Below, piece after piece: positions 17,036-24,829 of a DNA stretch of 51,594 bases. Every line of letters begins with the position of its first letter. Position 1 is the first letter of the stretch. Both the position numbers and the translations under genes were made by a program. Source of the DNA: Nonomuraea longispora (GTDB taxonomy: Bacteria > Actinomycetota > Actinomycetes > Streptosporangiales > Streptosporangiaceae); contig NZ_SMJZ01000036.1 in assembly GCF_004348345.1 (NCBI RefSeq), positions 1-51,594 on the forward strand. Reading direction: 5' to 3'. The notes below the pieces were generated by a model. It was not told where the DNA came from, searched no databases, and worked only from the letters and a program-made list of their open reading frames with translations.

Positions 17036-17443
17036 ATGCACGTCAGCCCCGACAACGTGCCGACGATGGCGTTCGACTGGGGGTCGATCAAGTGGTTCGT
17101 CACCCCGTCGGCCGTCGAGGGGGCGAGCAGCACCCTGGGCGAGGTCATCGTCAACCCCGGCCGCGGGCACGCCCGCCACAACCACCCCGCCGCCGAGGAG
17201 ATCATCTACGTCATCTCAGGCGAGGGCCGCCAGATGGTGGACGACGGCGAGGAGTTCGCCATCAGGGAAGGCGACACCGTGCACATCCCCGCGGGCGTCT
17301 ACCACTCGACGTACAACACCACCTGGCGGCCGTTGCGGCTGATCGTCACGTACACGCCCGGTGGAGAGGAGAAGGCGCTGGAAGCGGCGCCGGATCTCAC
17401 ACTGCACGAGCCGGGCCGCGTCGCGGAGTGGCGCCAGGCCTGA
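17036..17443 (+). CDS. Cupin-domain protein
   Basis: A 135-residue single-domain cupin. The first metal-binding motif is in GHARHNHPAAEEIIYVISGE (two His and a Glu), and the second includes IPAGVYHSTYN. It starts 15 nt after the TIM-barrel gene with GAGCGAGGAA upstream of ATG 17036, so it is the third gene of the operon. It probably binds a divalent metal and could be an isomerase, dioxygenase or sensor of the small molecule handled by the first two proteins. That link is inferred from position only. Confidence 0.9.
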   Translation: MHVSPDNVPTMAFDWGSIKWFVTPSAVEGASSTLGEVIVNPGRGHARHNHPAAEEIIYVISGEGRQMVDDGEEFAIREGDTVHIPAGVYHSTYNTTWRPLRLIVTYTPGGEEKALEAAPDLTLHEPGRVAEWRQA

Positions 17444-17590
17444 TCTCGCGCGAGACTGCGTGGCAGTGCCGAGGCGTACACCCGAAAGGCGCTGTTCGAC
17501 CAGTACATCTCGTGGAAGCGCAGGTTGCGGCCCGAGGTGCTGAGCTCCAGCGGGGGTCCGGAGATCGTGCGTGGTGATGGGCACGGTTGA
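17444..17590 (+). other. Palindrome and unassigned coding-like fragment
   Basis: Directly after the cupin gene lies a perfect 12-bp palindrome, TCTCGCGCGAGA (17444-17455). The plus strand then reads RKALFDQYISWKRRLRPEVL and SSSGGPEIV to a TGA at 17590. The residue pattern looks protein-like but has no start codon or ribosome binding site, so it may be the tail of a deleted gene. I cannot name the family. Confidence 0.3.
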
Positions 17591-17617
17591 CGCGGCGGCA
17601 GGCGTGTCCGCATCGGG

Positions 17618-18823
17618 TCACCGGCCGGAGCGGTCCAGGGGCCGGTCAGGGTGATGCGTCGTCAGGTCGGCGCCCCGGGGCCCGTGGTACGGGTCGCTCG
17701 CGCGCAGCCCGGCGGTCTGGATCACGCGGCTGATGTCGCTGGGCGTGAGCAGCCCGATCAGCCGCCCGTGCGGGTCGAGCACCACGGCCCGGCCGTCGGC
17801 GCAGCCCCCCATCCTGCCGAGCACGTCGATCAGTGTCTCGTCCGGCCGGGCGGTGGGCACCTCGTCGGAAGGGCAGGCGATGTCGCGCAGCCGCGTCGCC
17901 GTCCGCGCGTCCGGCGGCACCCGGCGGATGCGGTTGAGCGTGACCAGCCCGAGGAAGCGCATGTCGTGGTCCACCAGCGGATACGTGGACAGGCGCTCGC
18001 GCAGGACGACCCGGTCGACCAGTTCGGCCACGGTCTCGTCCGGATGGGCGACGACGAGCCGGTCCGCCATGACGTCCCCGATCCTGACGCCGTGCAGCGA
18101 CGAGCCGAGCTGCGCCTGCTGCTCCTCGGCACTGGCGGCGCTGACGAGGAACAGGCCGATCAGCGCCAGCCACAGCCCTTCGAACCCGCTGCCGGTGACG
18201 ACCTGGAGGAAGCCCAGCGCGATGAGAATGTAGCCGAAGACCCGGCCTGCGCGGGCGGCGGCCACCGCGGCCCGCGTACGATCGCCCCACCGCGACCACA
18301 GAGCGGCACGCAGCACCCGCCCGCCGTCCAGCGGCGCGGCCGGGATCAGGTTGAACACGGCCAGGATCACGTTGACCCCCGCCAGGTAGGTGAACATTCC
18401 GACCAGCAGCGGCGCCCCGCCCGCGGCGGCGGTCAGCAGCGCGACGGCCCCGAAGAACACGCCGCACGCGATGCTGGTGAGCGGCCCCACCACCGCGATC
18501 CTCAGGTCGGCCCCCGGCGTACGCGGCTCGCCGCGCAGTTCCGCCACCCCTCCGAGCAGCCACAGCGTGATACGCGCCACGTCGATGCCGTGGCGCTTGG
18601 CCACCAGCGCGTGGGAGATCTCGTGGGCCAGCAGCGAGGCCAGGAACAACACCGCCGTGACCAGCCCCGCCAGCAGGTACACCACGGGGGACGAGCCGGG
18701 GAAGACCACGGGGAACCGGCCGAAGGCCAGCCCGACGAGCAGGATCACCACGATGACCAGCACGCTGACGTTGAGCCCGACCGGGATCCCCCCGATCCGG
18801 CCGAGACTGATGGATGAGCGCAT
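17618..18823 (-). CDS. Site-2 protease (M50 metalloprotease) with CBS domain pair
   Basis: A 401-residue membrane metalloprotease. About six helices surround the zinc site: HEISHALVAKRHGID (HExxH at about residue 67) and, further on, FNLIPAAPLDGGRVLRAALW, which supplies the third zinc ligand (LDGG motif). From about residue 250 to the end are two CBS motifs (IGDVMADRLVVAHPDETVAE; LIDVLGRMGGCADGRAVVLD) that usually bind adenosine nucleotides and tune activity. Members of this SpoIVFB-like group cut membrane-embedded regulators such as anti-sigma factors. No substrate is encoded nearby. The start is backed by GGAGG just upstream of ATG 18823. Confidence 0.93.
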   Translation of the reverse strand: MRSSISLGRIGGIPVGLNVSVLVIVVILLVGLAFGRFPVVFPGSSPVVYLLAGLVTAVLFLASLLAHEISHALVAKRHGIDVARITLWLLGGVAELRGEPRTPGADLRIAVVGPLTSIACGVFFGAVALLTAAAGGAPLLVGMFTYLAGVNVILAVFNLIPAAPLDGGRVLRAALWSRWGDRTRAAVAAARAGRVFGYILIALGFLQVVTGSGFEGLWLALIGLFLVSAASAEEQQAQLGSSLHGVRIGDVMADRLVVAHPDETVAELVDRVVLRERLSTYPLVDHDMRFLGLVTLNRIRRVPPDARTATRLRDIACPSDEVPTARPDETLIDVLGRMGGCADGRAVVLDPHGRLIGLLTPSDISRVIQTAGLRASDPYHGPRGADLTTHHPDRPLDRSGR

Positions 18824-18955
18824 CCGCCCTCCCCACAGGTACGAGTGCCCGCCCCACTACCCACAAAGGGCATGCCCACGCAGGAACCCGCGCGTTCGGG
18901 AACAACCGTGCGAAGAGGCGGTAGGATCAGCGGTGACCACCGGACACGAGGAACG

Positions 18956-19966
18956 ATGTCGAGCATCAAAGAGGTCGCCCGGCTTGCCGGGGTCTCCGTC
19001 GGCACCGTGAGCAACGTGCTCAACCGGCCCGAGATGGTGGCCCCCCAGACGCGGCTGCGGGTGCAGGCGGCGATCGCCACGCTCGGCTACGTCCGCAACG
19101 GCTCCGCCCGGCAGTTACGGGCCGGCCGCAGCCGCACCATCGGCGTGGTCGCCCTCGATCTGGCCAACCCCTTCTTCATCGACGTGCTGCGCGGCGTGGA
19201 GACCGCGGCGCAGCCCCTCGACGTCAACGTCATGGTCTTCAACAGCAACAAGGACGCCTCCCGCGAGGCCGGGCTGCTGGAGACGTTCGAGGAGCAGCGT
19301 CCCCTGGGCGTGCTCATCACGCCGGTCAACGACAGCGGCGAGGAGGAGCGGCTGAGCCGGCTCGTCTCCCGCGGCATCCCGGTGGTGCGCTTCGACAGCT
19401 CGGCCCCGCACAGCCGCGGTTGTGCCGTGGCGGTGGACGACGTGCTCGGCGGGCGCCTGGCCGGCCGGCACCTGCGCGAGCGGGGGCACCGCCGCATCGC
19501 CTTCGCCGGCGGGCCGTTCAGCGTGCGCCAGGTGCGGGAGCGGCGCGACGGCCTGGCCGGTGAGCTGGACCCCTCCGACGTGCTGACCGTCATCCCGCTG
19601 CCCGACCTGACGGTGGCCACCGGGCGCGTCGCCGGCGCGGAGCTCGCCGGGCTGCCTCCCGCCGAGCGCCCCACCGCGCTCTTCTGCGCCAACGACCTGG
19701 TCGCGATCGGGGCGTTGCAGGAGATGACCCAGCGGGGCCTGCGGGTGCCGGCCGACGTGGCGATCCTCGGCTATGACGACATCGACTTCGCCGCCGCCGC
19801 GGCCGTGCCGCTGTCGTCGATCCGGCAACCGCGCGAGGAGCTCGGCCACACCGCCGCGCTGATGTTGCTCGAGGAGGCGAACCAGCCCGCCGGCCACGCT
19901 CACGAGCATCGCCAGGTCGTCTTCCAACCCGACCTGGTCGAACGCGCCTCCACCGCCGCTCCCTAG
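18956..19966 (+). CDS. LacI-family transcriptional regulator
   Basis: An intact 336-residue LacI/GalR repressor. The DNA-binding head SIKEVARLAGVSVGTVSNVL is followed by the hinge region and a periplasmic-binding-protein-like effector domain (GVVALDLANPFFIDVLRGVE ... AILGYDDIDFAAAAAVPLSS). GAGGAA lies shortly before ATG 18956; the in-frame extension upstream is not family-like. The neighbours do not transport or degrade sugars, so its target is unclear; candidates within the window are the broken-lacI operon at 1399 and the GH32 palindrome at 35101. No LacI-type dyad lies in its own promoter. Confidence 0.95.
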   Translation: MSSIKEVARLAGVSVGTVSNVLNRPEMVAPQTRLRVQAAIATLGYVRNGSARQLRAGRSRTIGVVALDLANPFFIDVLRGVETAAQPLDVNVMVFNSNKDASREAGLLETFEEQRPLGVLITPVNDSGEEERLSRLVSRGIPVVRFDSSAPHSRGCAVAVDDVLGGRLAGRHLRERGHRRIAFAGGPFSVRQVRERRDGLAGELDPSDVLTVIPLPDLTVATGRVAGAELAGLPPAERPTALFCANDLVAIGALQEMTQRGLRVPADVAILGYDDIDFAAAAAVPLSSIRQPREELGHTAALMLLEEANQPAGHAHEHRQVVFQPDLVERASTAAP

Positions 19967-19974
19967 CGGCGCCG

Positions 19975-20304
19975 TCAGCTCATCTGGTCGTTGAGCTCGG
20001 TGGCGCCGGGGCCGGGGAAGGGGCCGTTGAACGGGATCGCGGTCGGGGAGGGTCGCAGCGTGCCCGAGAAGTCCTGGTAGGACAGCAGGATGGCCACCGC
20101 GAGCACCAGGACGACGCTGGTCGCCGCGGCCAGCGCCCACAACACGACCGCCTGGGTGCTCAGGGCGTCGAGCCCGCGGGGCGGGTCAGGCTCGCCGCCC
20201 CTGCCGCGCGGCCCCGCCAGGAGCTTGTCGAGCACGGGGTCCTCGTGCGCCAGCTGCTTTTCGATCTGCGCGAGCGCTCGCCGCTCGTCTCTGGACATCG
20301 CCAT
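19975..20304 (-). CDS. DUF3040 membrane protein
   Basis: A 109-residue protein typical of DUF3040: an N-terminal acidic/basic motif (SRDERRALAQIEKQLAHEDP) followed by one or two membrane helices (AVVLWALAAATSVVLVLAVA) and a short tail. ATG 20304 or ATG 20298 could be the start; longer starts are not family-like. It is convergent with the LacI gene, only 8 bp apart. Function unknown. Confidence 0.85.
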   Translation of the reverse strand: MAMSRDERRALAQIEKQLAHEDPVLDKLLAGPRGRGGEPDPPRGLDALSTQAVVLWALAAATSVVLVLAVAILLSYQDFSGTLRPSPTAIPFNGPFPGPGATELNDQMS

Positions 20305-20619
20305 GATCTCAGGCCGTCTCCAGGGCATGACGGTAACGGCCGACCTGGAGAGGGGGTACAAGCACCTGAGGGACTCCCAACGTGGCTCTCCACATTCTTG
20401 CAGTATGCAACATTAGTGACTCCGCTGTCACGGCGCGCGGAGTTCCCGGGATCACCTTCGCACACGGGCCGCGCCGGTCGCCGAGGCGGCCCCGGCGGCG
20501 CGCGGGGAGAGCGGCACGGACGTCCGGCCGGTCTCCGCGATCTTCCGACCTGCGGAGGAACGGCATCGTAGGCCGGGTCGCCATGTGGACGCCCGTCCCC
20601 GACCGTGTAGAACAGTTCT
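20305..20619. promoter_or_regulatory. Intergenic region with TTGCAN3TGCAA palindrome
   Basis: This 315-bp spacer has no plausible gene. It contains TTGCAGTATGCAA (20398-20410), a perfect dyad TTGCA/TGCAA with a 3-nt centre, and 5 bp later GTGAC/GTCAC with a 6-nt spacer (20416-20431). The same TTGCAN3TGCAA pattern recurs at 37522-37534. They lie about 95 bp upstream of the DUF3040 start and 190 bp before the MarR gene. Confidence 0.5.
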
Positions 20620-20620
20620 A
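20608..20620 (+). promoter_or_regulatory. Palindrome abutting the marR-like start codon
   Basis: TAGAACAGTTCTA is a perfect 6-bp inverted repeat with a one-base centre, and its last A is the first base of ATG 20620. A MarR dimer bound here would block initiation, so it is a candidate autoregulatory operator. Confidence 0.55.
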
Positions 20621-21120
20621 TGCCAGAGCGTCAATCCGCCCAGATGAACGGTGAGGACCGGGATGCTGTCATCTCGGCGGTGCTGGCGGGTTCGCGGCTG
20701 CTGGTCGCGATCGCGGCTCGCTCGCTCGGCGCCGTCGCCGACCGGGTGACGTTGCCGCAGTTCCGGATGCTCGTGGTGCTCTCAGGGCACGGCGAGACCA
20801 AGCTCGTCACCATGGCGGAGCTGCTCGACGTCAATTCGTCCACGGCCATGCGCATGGCCGACAGGCTCGCCGCCGCGGGGCTGGTGCTCCGCGAGGTCAA
20901 CCCGCTGAACCGGCGGGAGAGCCTGATGCGCCTGACCGACGAGGGCAGGCGCATCGTGGACCAGGTGACCGCCCGCCGCAGGGACGAGATCGCGGCGATC
21001 GTCTCCCGGATGTCACCGGTGGAGCGCCGGGCGCTGATTTCGGCGATGACCGCCTTCAACGAGGCGGGCGGCGAGTCGGCGGAAGCCGGCACCCACCCTC
21101 TCGGCTGGCCCGACGCCTGA
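20620..21120 (+). CDS. MarR-family transcriptional regulator
   Basis: A 166-residue winged-helix regulator. The DNA-binding core is visible: LPQFRMLVVLSGHGETKLVT, AELLDVNSSTAMRMADRLAA, and the wing LVLREVNPLNRRESLMRLTD. Long flanking helices for dimerisation frame it. ATG 20620 has no ribosome binding site but overlaps a palindrome; ATG 20644 is an alternative. It is convergent with the osmoprotectant operon, so its target is more likely itself or unlinked genes. Ligand unknown (phenolics and oxidants are common for the family). Confidence 0.9.
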   Translation: MPERQSAQMNGEDRDAVISAVLAGSRLLVAIAARSLGAVADRVTLPQFRMLVVLSGHGETKLVTMAELLDVNSSTAMRMADRLAAAGLVLREVNPLNRRESLMRLTDEGRRIVDQVTARRRDEIAAIVSRMSPVERRALISAMTAFNEAGGESAEAGTHPLGWPDA

Positions 21121-21214
21121 GCGGCCGGTCCGGCGCGTACGCGCCTGGGCGGAGGGCCGGGAGCCGCGACGACGGCGACCCAGGGTGACCGCGACGACGG
21201 GGTGACGGCGACGA

Positions 21215-21248
21215 CCGGGGCGGGCCGCACGGTGGCGGCCCGCCCCGG
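21215..21248. terminator. Strong hairpin between marR and osmoprotectant operon
   Basis: A perfect 14-bp GC stem (21215-21228 with 21235-21248) and a 6-nt loop lie between the converging genes, so it can serve both. The DNA just after it has short CAGGCGGT-type direct repeats (21249-21295). Confidence 0.75.
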
Positions 21249-21287
21249 CCAGGCGGTCAGCGTTCAGGGGACCAGGCGGTCAGGCGG

Positions 21288-22265
21288 TCAGGCGGCCCCG
21301 TCGCTGCCGAGGAAGCCCTGCTTGCCCAGCCAGTCGGAGGCGACCTTGCCCGGCTCCATGCCCTCGACGTCGACCTGCGCGTTGAGCTCCTGCATGGTCG
21401 TGTCGTCCAGCTTGGCGATCAGGGGCTGCAGCACCTTCTCGACGGCGGGGCTCTTCTGGTAGGTCTCGTCCCTCAGGGTCATGGCGGCGTTGTAGATCGG
21501 GAAGAACTTCTTGTCGTCCTCCAGCACCGTGAGGTCGAGGGCGGCGATGCGGCCGTCGGTGGTGAACACCTCGCCGAAGTTGCAGGTCTCGCCCTTGTCG
21601 GTCTCGGTGTAGACGACGCCGGTGTCGAGCAGGGAGATGTTGTTCTTCGGGATGTTCATGTCGTACGCCTTGCTCAGGCCGGGCAGCCCGTCGTCACGGG
21701 TCGAGAACTCCGTCTCGATGCAGATCGTGACGTCCTTGGGGCTGGTCCTGGCCAGTTCGGCCACGTCGGAGACCGTCTTGACGCCCAGCTCCGTGGCCTT
21801 CTCGGAGCGGATGGCCAGGGCGTAGGTGTTGTTCAGCGGGGTCGGACCGATCCAGCGGATCTTGTTCTTCTCCAGGTCGGCCTCGGCGGTGGCCTTGAAC
21901 TGCTCGGCGGAGTCCTGGATCGGCTCGGTGTTCTTCAGGAACTCGATCCACCCTGTGCCGGAGTAGTCCCAGTACATGTCGATCTCTTTGGACTCCAGGG
22001 CCTTGCGGTTCGCCACCGTACCGCCGAGGTTGGTCTTGTCGACGACCTCGGCCCCGTGCGCCTTGAGCAGGTGCACGGCGAGCTTGCCGAGCACGATGTT
22101 CTCGGTGAAGTCCTTGGAGCCGATGATGTACTTGGTCCCCTGGAGCTCGTCGCCCGCGCTGCCGGCTTCGACGGCGTCGGAGGAGCCGCAGGCGCTCAGG
22201 GTCGTGATCGAGAGGGCTGCGGCTGCGAGCAGGGTGAACGTCTGTCGGAACGGGCGGGAGAACAT
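21288..22265 (-). CDS. Glycine betaine/choline-type ABC substrate-binding lipoprotein (OpuAC/ProX-like)
   Basis: A 325-residue lipoprotein with signal peptide and lipobox LSAC near residue 23. The mature start KYIIGSKDFTENIVLGKLAV is the hallmark of the OpuAC/ProX family (PF04069), and later KEIDMYWDYSGTGWIEFL is also conserved. It should bind betaine, choline, carnitine or ectoine-like osmolytes. It is the last gene of a four-gene leftward operon with two permeases and an ATPase, separated from the preceding permease by 47 bp. The exact osmolyte cannot be read. Confidence 0.92.
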   Translation of the reverse strand: MFSRPFRQTFTLLAAAALSITTLSACGSSDAVEAGSAGDELQGTKYIIGSKDFTENIVLGKLAVHLLKAHGAEVVDKTNLGGTVANRKALESKEIDMYWDYSGTGWIEFLKNTEPIQDSAEQFKATAEADLEKNKIRWIGPTPLNNTYALAIRSEKATELGVKTVSDVAELARTSPKDVTICIETEFSTRDDGLPGLSKAYDMNIPKNNISLLDTGVVYTETDKGETCNFGEVFTTDGRIAALDLTVLEDDKKFFPIYNAAMTLRDETYQKSPAVEKVLQPLIAKLDDTTMQELNAQVDVEGMEPGKVASDWLGKQGFLGSDGAA

Positions 22266-22312
22266 GGAAGCACCTTCTTGCTATGTGATCGGGTCATTGC
22301 CGAAAAGCGTGG

Positions 22313-23080
22313 TCACATGCCGCGTGGCTTGAGCAGGTCCTCGGCGAGCCCGCCGAGCCAGTCGATGAAGAAGGCGATGCACGCGGTGAGCACGCCTCCG
22401 ACGATGGTCACGGGCATGCGGTTGAGCTTGAGGCCGTTGACGATCAGCTCGCCGAAGCCGCCGGCCGCGACGAAGGCGCCGAGCGTGGCGACGCCCACGG
22501 TGAGCACGAGCGCGGTGCGCAGGCCGGCCAGGATGGCGGGCACGGCCAGCTTGAGCTCGACCCGGCGCAGGATCTGGCCCCTGGTCATGCCCATGCCGCG
22601 GGCGGCCTCGATGAGCGCCGGATCGACCTGCTGGACCCCGACCATGGTGTTGCGCAGGACGGGCAGCACGGCGTACGCGACGAGCCCGACCAGCGCGGTC
22701 TGGAAGCCGACGCCCATGAGGAACGTGGCCAGCACGAGCAGGCCGATGGAGGGGACGGCCTGGCCCAGGTTGCCCACGGTGAGGATGACGGGCGTGATCA
22801 GCCGGTTCCTGGAGCGCGAGGCGGCGATGCCGAGCGGGATCGCGATGATCACTACCAGCGTGGTGGCGGCCACGGTCATCTGGATGTGCTCGACGGCCTT
22901 GGTCAGGATCACCGCCTGGTTGAGGCTGCGCTGCTCGATCGAGTCGAGTTCCAGCGTCCCGACCCAGGCGTAGAGGGCGACCAGCACGGCGCAGATGGTG
23001 ACGGGCGTGATGAGGTGTCGCGCGCCCACCGTACGGCCGCTCGTGCGGGAGTGCCCGACGGCCAGGGTCTCAGCGCTCAC
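22313..23080 (-). CDS. Osmoprotectant ABC transporter permease (OpuCD/ProW-like)
   Basis: A 255-residue permease. GTG 23080 is chosen: it overlaps the ATPase gene by 11 bp and gives an N-terminus that leads directly to the first helix (HLITPVTICAVLVALYAWVG). About six helices; the coupling loop with QVDPALIEAARGMGMTRGQI is the EAA motif of this family. It forms a heterodimer with the 24052 permease. Related permeases are also fused to the binding protein in some bacteria; here they are separate. Confidence 0.92.
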   Translation of the reverse strand: MSAETLAVGHSRTSGRTVGARHLITPVTICAVLVALYAWVGTLELDSIEQRSLNQAVILTKAVEHIQMTVAATTLVVIIAIPLGIAASRSRNRLITPVILTVGNLGQAVPSIGLLVLATFLMGVGFQTALVGLVAYAVLPVLRNTMVGVQQVDPALIEAARGMGMTRGQILRRVELKLAVPAILAGLRTALVLTVGVATLGAFVAAGGFGELIVNGLKLNRMPVTIVGGVLTACIAFFIDWLGGLAEDLLKPRGM

Positions 23081-24065
23081 TGGACACCACGTCCTCCTGC
23101 TCGCCGGCCCGGGTGCCCACGGCCTCGCACAGGGCGGCGTACGTGAGCACTCCGGACGGCGTGGCGCAGCGGTCCGCACCGTGGGCGATCATGATGTCCA
23201 GCGCCTCGCGAAGGCTGGCGTCGGCGGACACCTGCGGCAGCCCGGAACCGGCCGGCGAGCCGGTGGCCGACACCTCCGACACGCGCATCAGCGCCAGCCG
23301 CTTGAGCGTGGCGTCCTGCCCGATGAAGCTCGCGACGTACTCGTCGGCGGGGTCGGCGAGGATGGCGGCCGGTGTGTCGTACTGCGCGATGTGCGAGCCC
23401 TCGCGCAGCACGGCGATGCGGTCGCCGAGCTTGATGGCCTCCTCGAAGTCGTGCGTGACGAAGATGATCGTCTTGCGCAGCTGCTTCTGCAGTTTGACGA
23501 ACTCGTTCTGCAGGTGCTCGCGCGTGATCGGGTCGGTGGCGCCGAACGGCTCGTCCATGAGCATCACGGGCGGGTCGGCGGCCAGCGCCCTGGCCACGCC
23601 CACACGCTGCTGCTGACCTCCGGAGAGCTGGCGAGGGTAGCGGTCGCGGAAGGCCGACGGTTCGAGGTTCACCAGGGACAGCAGTTCGTCCACTCGGGCG
23701 GAGATCCGGTCGGCCGGCCAGCCGAGCAGGTTGGGGACCAGGCCGATGTTCTGCGCGATGGTCTGGTGGGGGAACAGGCCGACCTGCTGGATGGCGTACC
23801 CGATGTGGCGGCGCAGCTGGTCGGGGTCGAGGCTCAGCACGTCCTGGCCGCCGATGAGGATCTCGCCGGACGTCGGCTCGACCAGGCGGTTGATCATCTT
23901 CATAGTGGTCGTCTTGCCGCAGCCCGACGGGCCGACGAACACGACCAGCTCGCCGGCCGGGATGTCGAGGGTGACGTTGTCGACCGCTGGGGCAGGCTGG
24001 CCCGGATAGTGCTTGGTCAGCGAGCGCAGCTCGATGCGCACGCCTTCGGTGTCACGGTCGAACAC
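23070..24065 (-). CDS. Osmoprotectant ABC transporter ATPase (OpuCA/ProV-like)
   Basis: A 331-residue ATPase. Walker A VGPSGCGKTTTMK (about residue 43), Q loop YAIQQVGLFPHQTI, signature LSGGQQQRVGVARAL, Walker B PVMLMDEPFGATDP and the switch His in IFVTHDFEEA are all intact. After residue 260 there is a shortened CBS-like region (VSADASLREALDIMIAHGAD), which in OpuA senses ionic strength. It overlaps both flanking permease genes (14 and 11 bp), showing tight coupling. Confidence 0.94.
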   Translation of the reverse strand: MFDRDTEGVRIELRSLTKHYPGQPAPAVDNVTLDIPAGELVVFVGPSGCGKTTTMKMINRLVEPTSGEILIGGQDVLSLDPDQLRRHIGYAIQQVGLFPHQTIAQNIGLVPNLLGWPADRISARVDELLSLVNLEPSAFRDRYPRQLSGGQQQRVGVARALAADPPVMLMDEPFGATDPITREHLQNEFVKLQKQLRKTIIFVTHDFEEAIKLGDRIAVLREGSHIAQYDTPAAILADPADEYVASFIGQDATLKRLALMRVSEVSATGSPAGSGLPQVSADASLREALDIMIAHGADRCATPSGVLTYAALCEAVGTRAGEQEDVVSSER

Positions 24066-24705
24066 GAAGCCCCCTTGGGGTGGTGATGTAGCGAACGGCG
24101 AAGAAGAACAGGTCGAACAGGATGGCGATGACCACGATCCCCAGCGTTCCCGCGAGGGTGGCGTTCAGGGAGTTCACCGAGCCGAGCCGGGACAGGCCCT
24201 CGAAGATCTGCGTGCCCAGGCCGGGGCCGTCGACGACGGCGGCGATGGCGGCGATCCCGATCAGCATCTGCGCCGAGATGCGCACGCCGGTCAGGATCAG
24301 CGGCCAGGCCAGCGGAAGCTGCACCCGCAGCAGCAGCCGTACGCGGCTCAGGCCCATCCCGCGGCCCGCCTCGACGGTGGCCGCGTCGAGGCCGCGCAGC
24401 CCGGTGACGGTGTTGCGGATGATCGGCAGGAACGCGTACGCGGTCAGCGAGACCAGCGTGGAGCCCCAGCCCAGCCCGAAGATGGGGATGAGGAGGGTGA
24501 GCAGCGCGAGTGACGGGACCGTCAGGATCCCGGCGGAGATCGCCACGGAGGTGCTGCGCACCTTGGGGGCGTCGTAGGCGAGGAGCCCGATGCCGACGCC
24601 GAACACGGTGGCGATCGCGATGGCGATTCCCACGACGACGGCGTGCTCGGTCGCGGCCAGCGAGAGGGTGTCCCAGCGTGAGAGCACGTACTCGCTGAAG
24701 TTCAT
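24052..24705 (-). CDS. Osmoprotectant ABC transporter permease (OpuCB-like), first gene of operon
   Basis: A 217-residue permease from ATG 24705 (MNFSEYVLSRWDTLSLAATE), the usual start for the family. About five to six helices; the EAA loop is LDAATVEAGRGMGLSRVRLL. It is the promoter-proximal gene of the leftward operon and overlaps the ATPase gene by 14 bp. The divergent IclR gene begins 124 bp away. Confidence 0.92.
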   Translation of the reverse strand: MNFSEYVLSRWDTLSLAATEHAVVVGIAIAIATVFGVGIGLLAYDAPKVRSTSVAISAGILTVPSLALLTLLIPIFGLGWGSTLVSLTAYAFLPIIRNTVTGLRGLDAATVEAGRGMGLSRVRLLLRVQLPLAWPLILTGVRISAQMLIGIAAIAAVVDGPGLGTQIFEGLSRLGSVNSLNATLAGTLGIVVIAILFDLFFFAVRYITTPRGLRVRP

Positions 24706-24829
24706 GGGGGTACCGGCTTCCTTTACGCTTGCATGGGTTCGCAAACGTATGCGATTAGTTGCGGTGAGCGCAAAACTAGGTGCAACTAGCGCAACAGTAG
24801 TGCAATGGTTCTGTTATGAACGGACAGGG
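24706..24829. promoter_or_regulatory. Divergent promoter region with repeated GCAA half-sites
   Basis: The 124-bp gap between the permease and IclR genes is AT-richer than its surroundings. It holds TTGCG/CGCAA with a 5-nt spacer (24759-24773) and further GCAA-type half-sites, GCAAA at 24741, GCAAC at 24782 and 24791 and GCAAT at 24802, about 9 to 11 bp apart at the right end. IclR proteins often bind such clusters as tetramers, so this is a likely operator for both genes. Confidence 0.6.
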
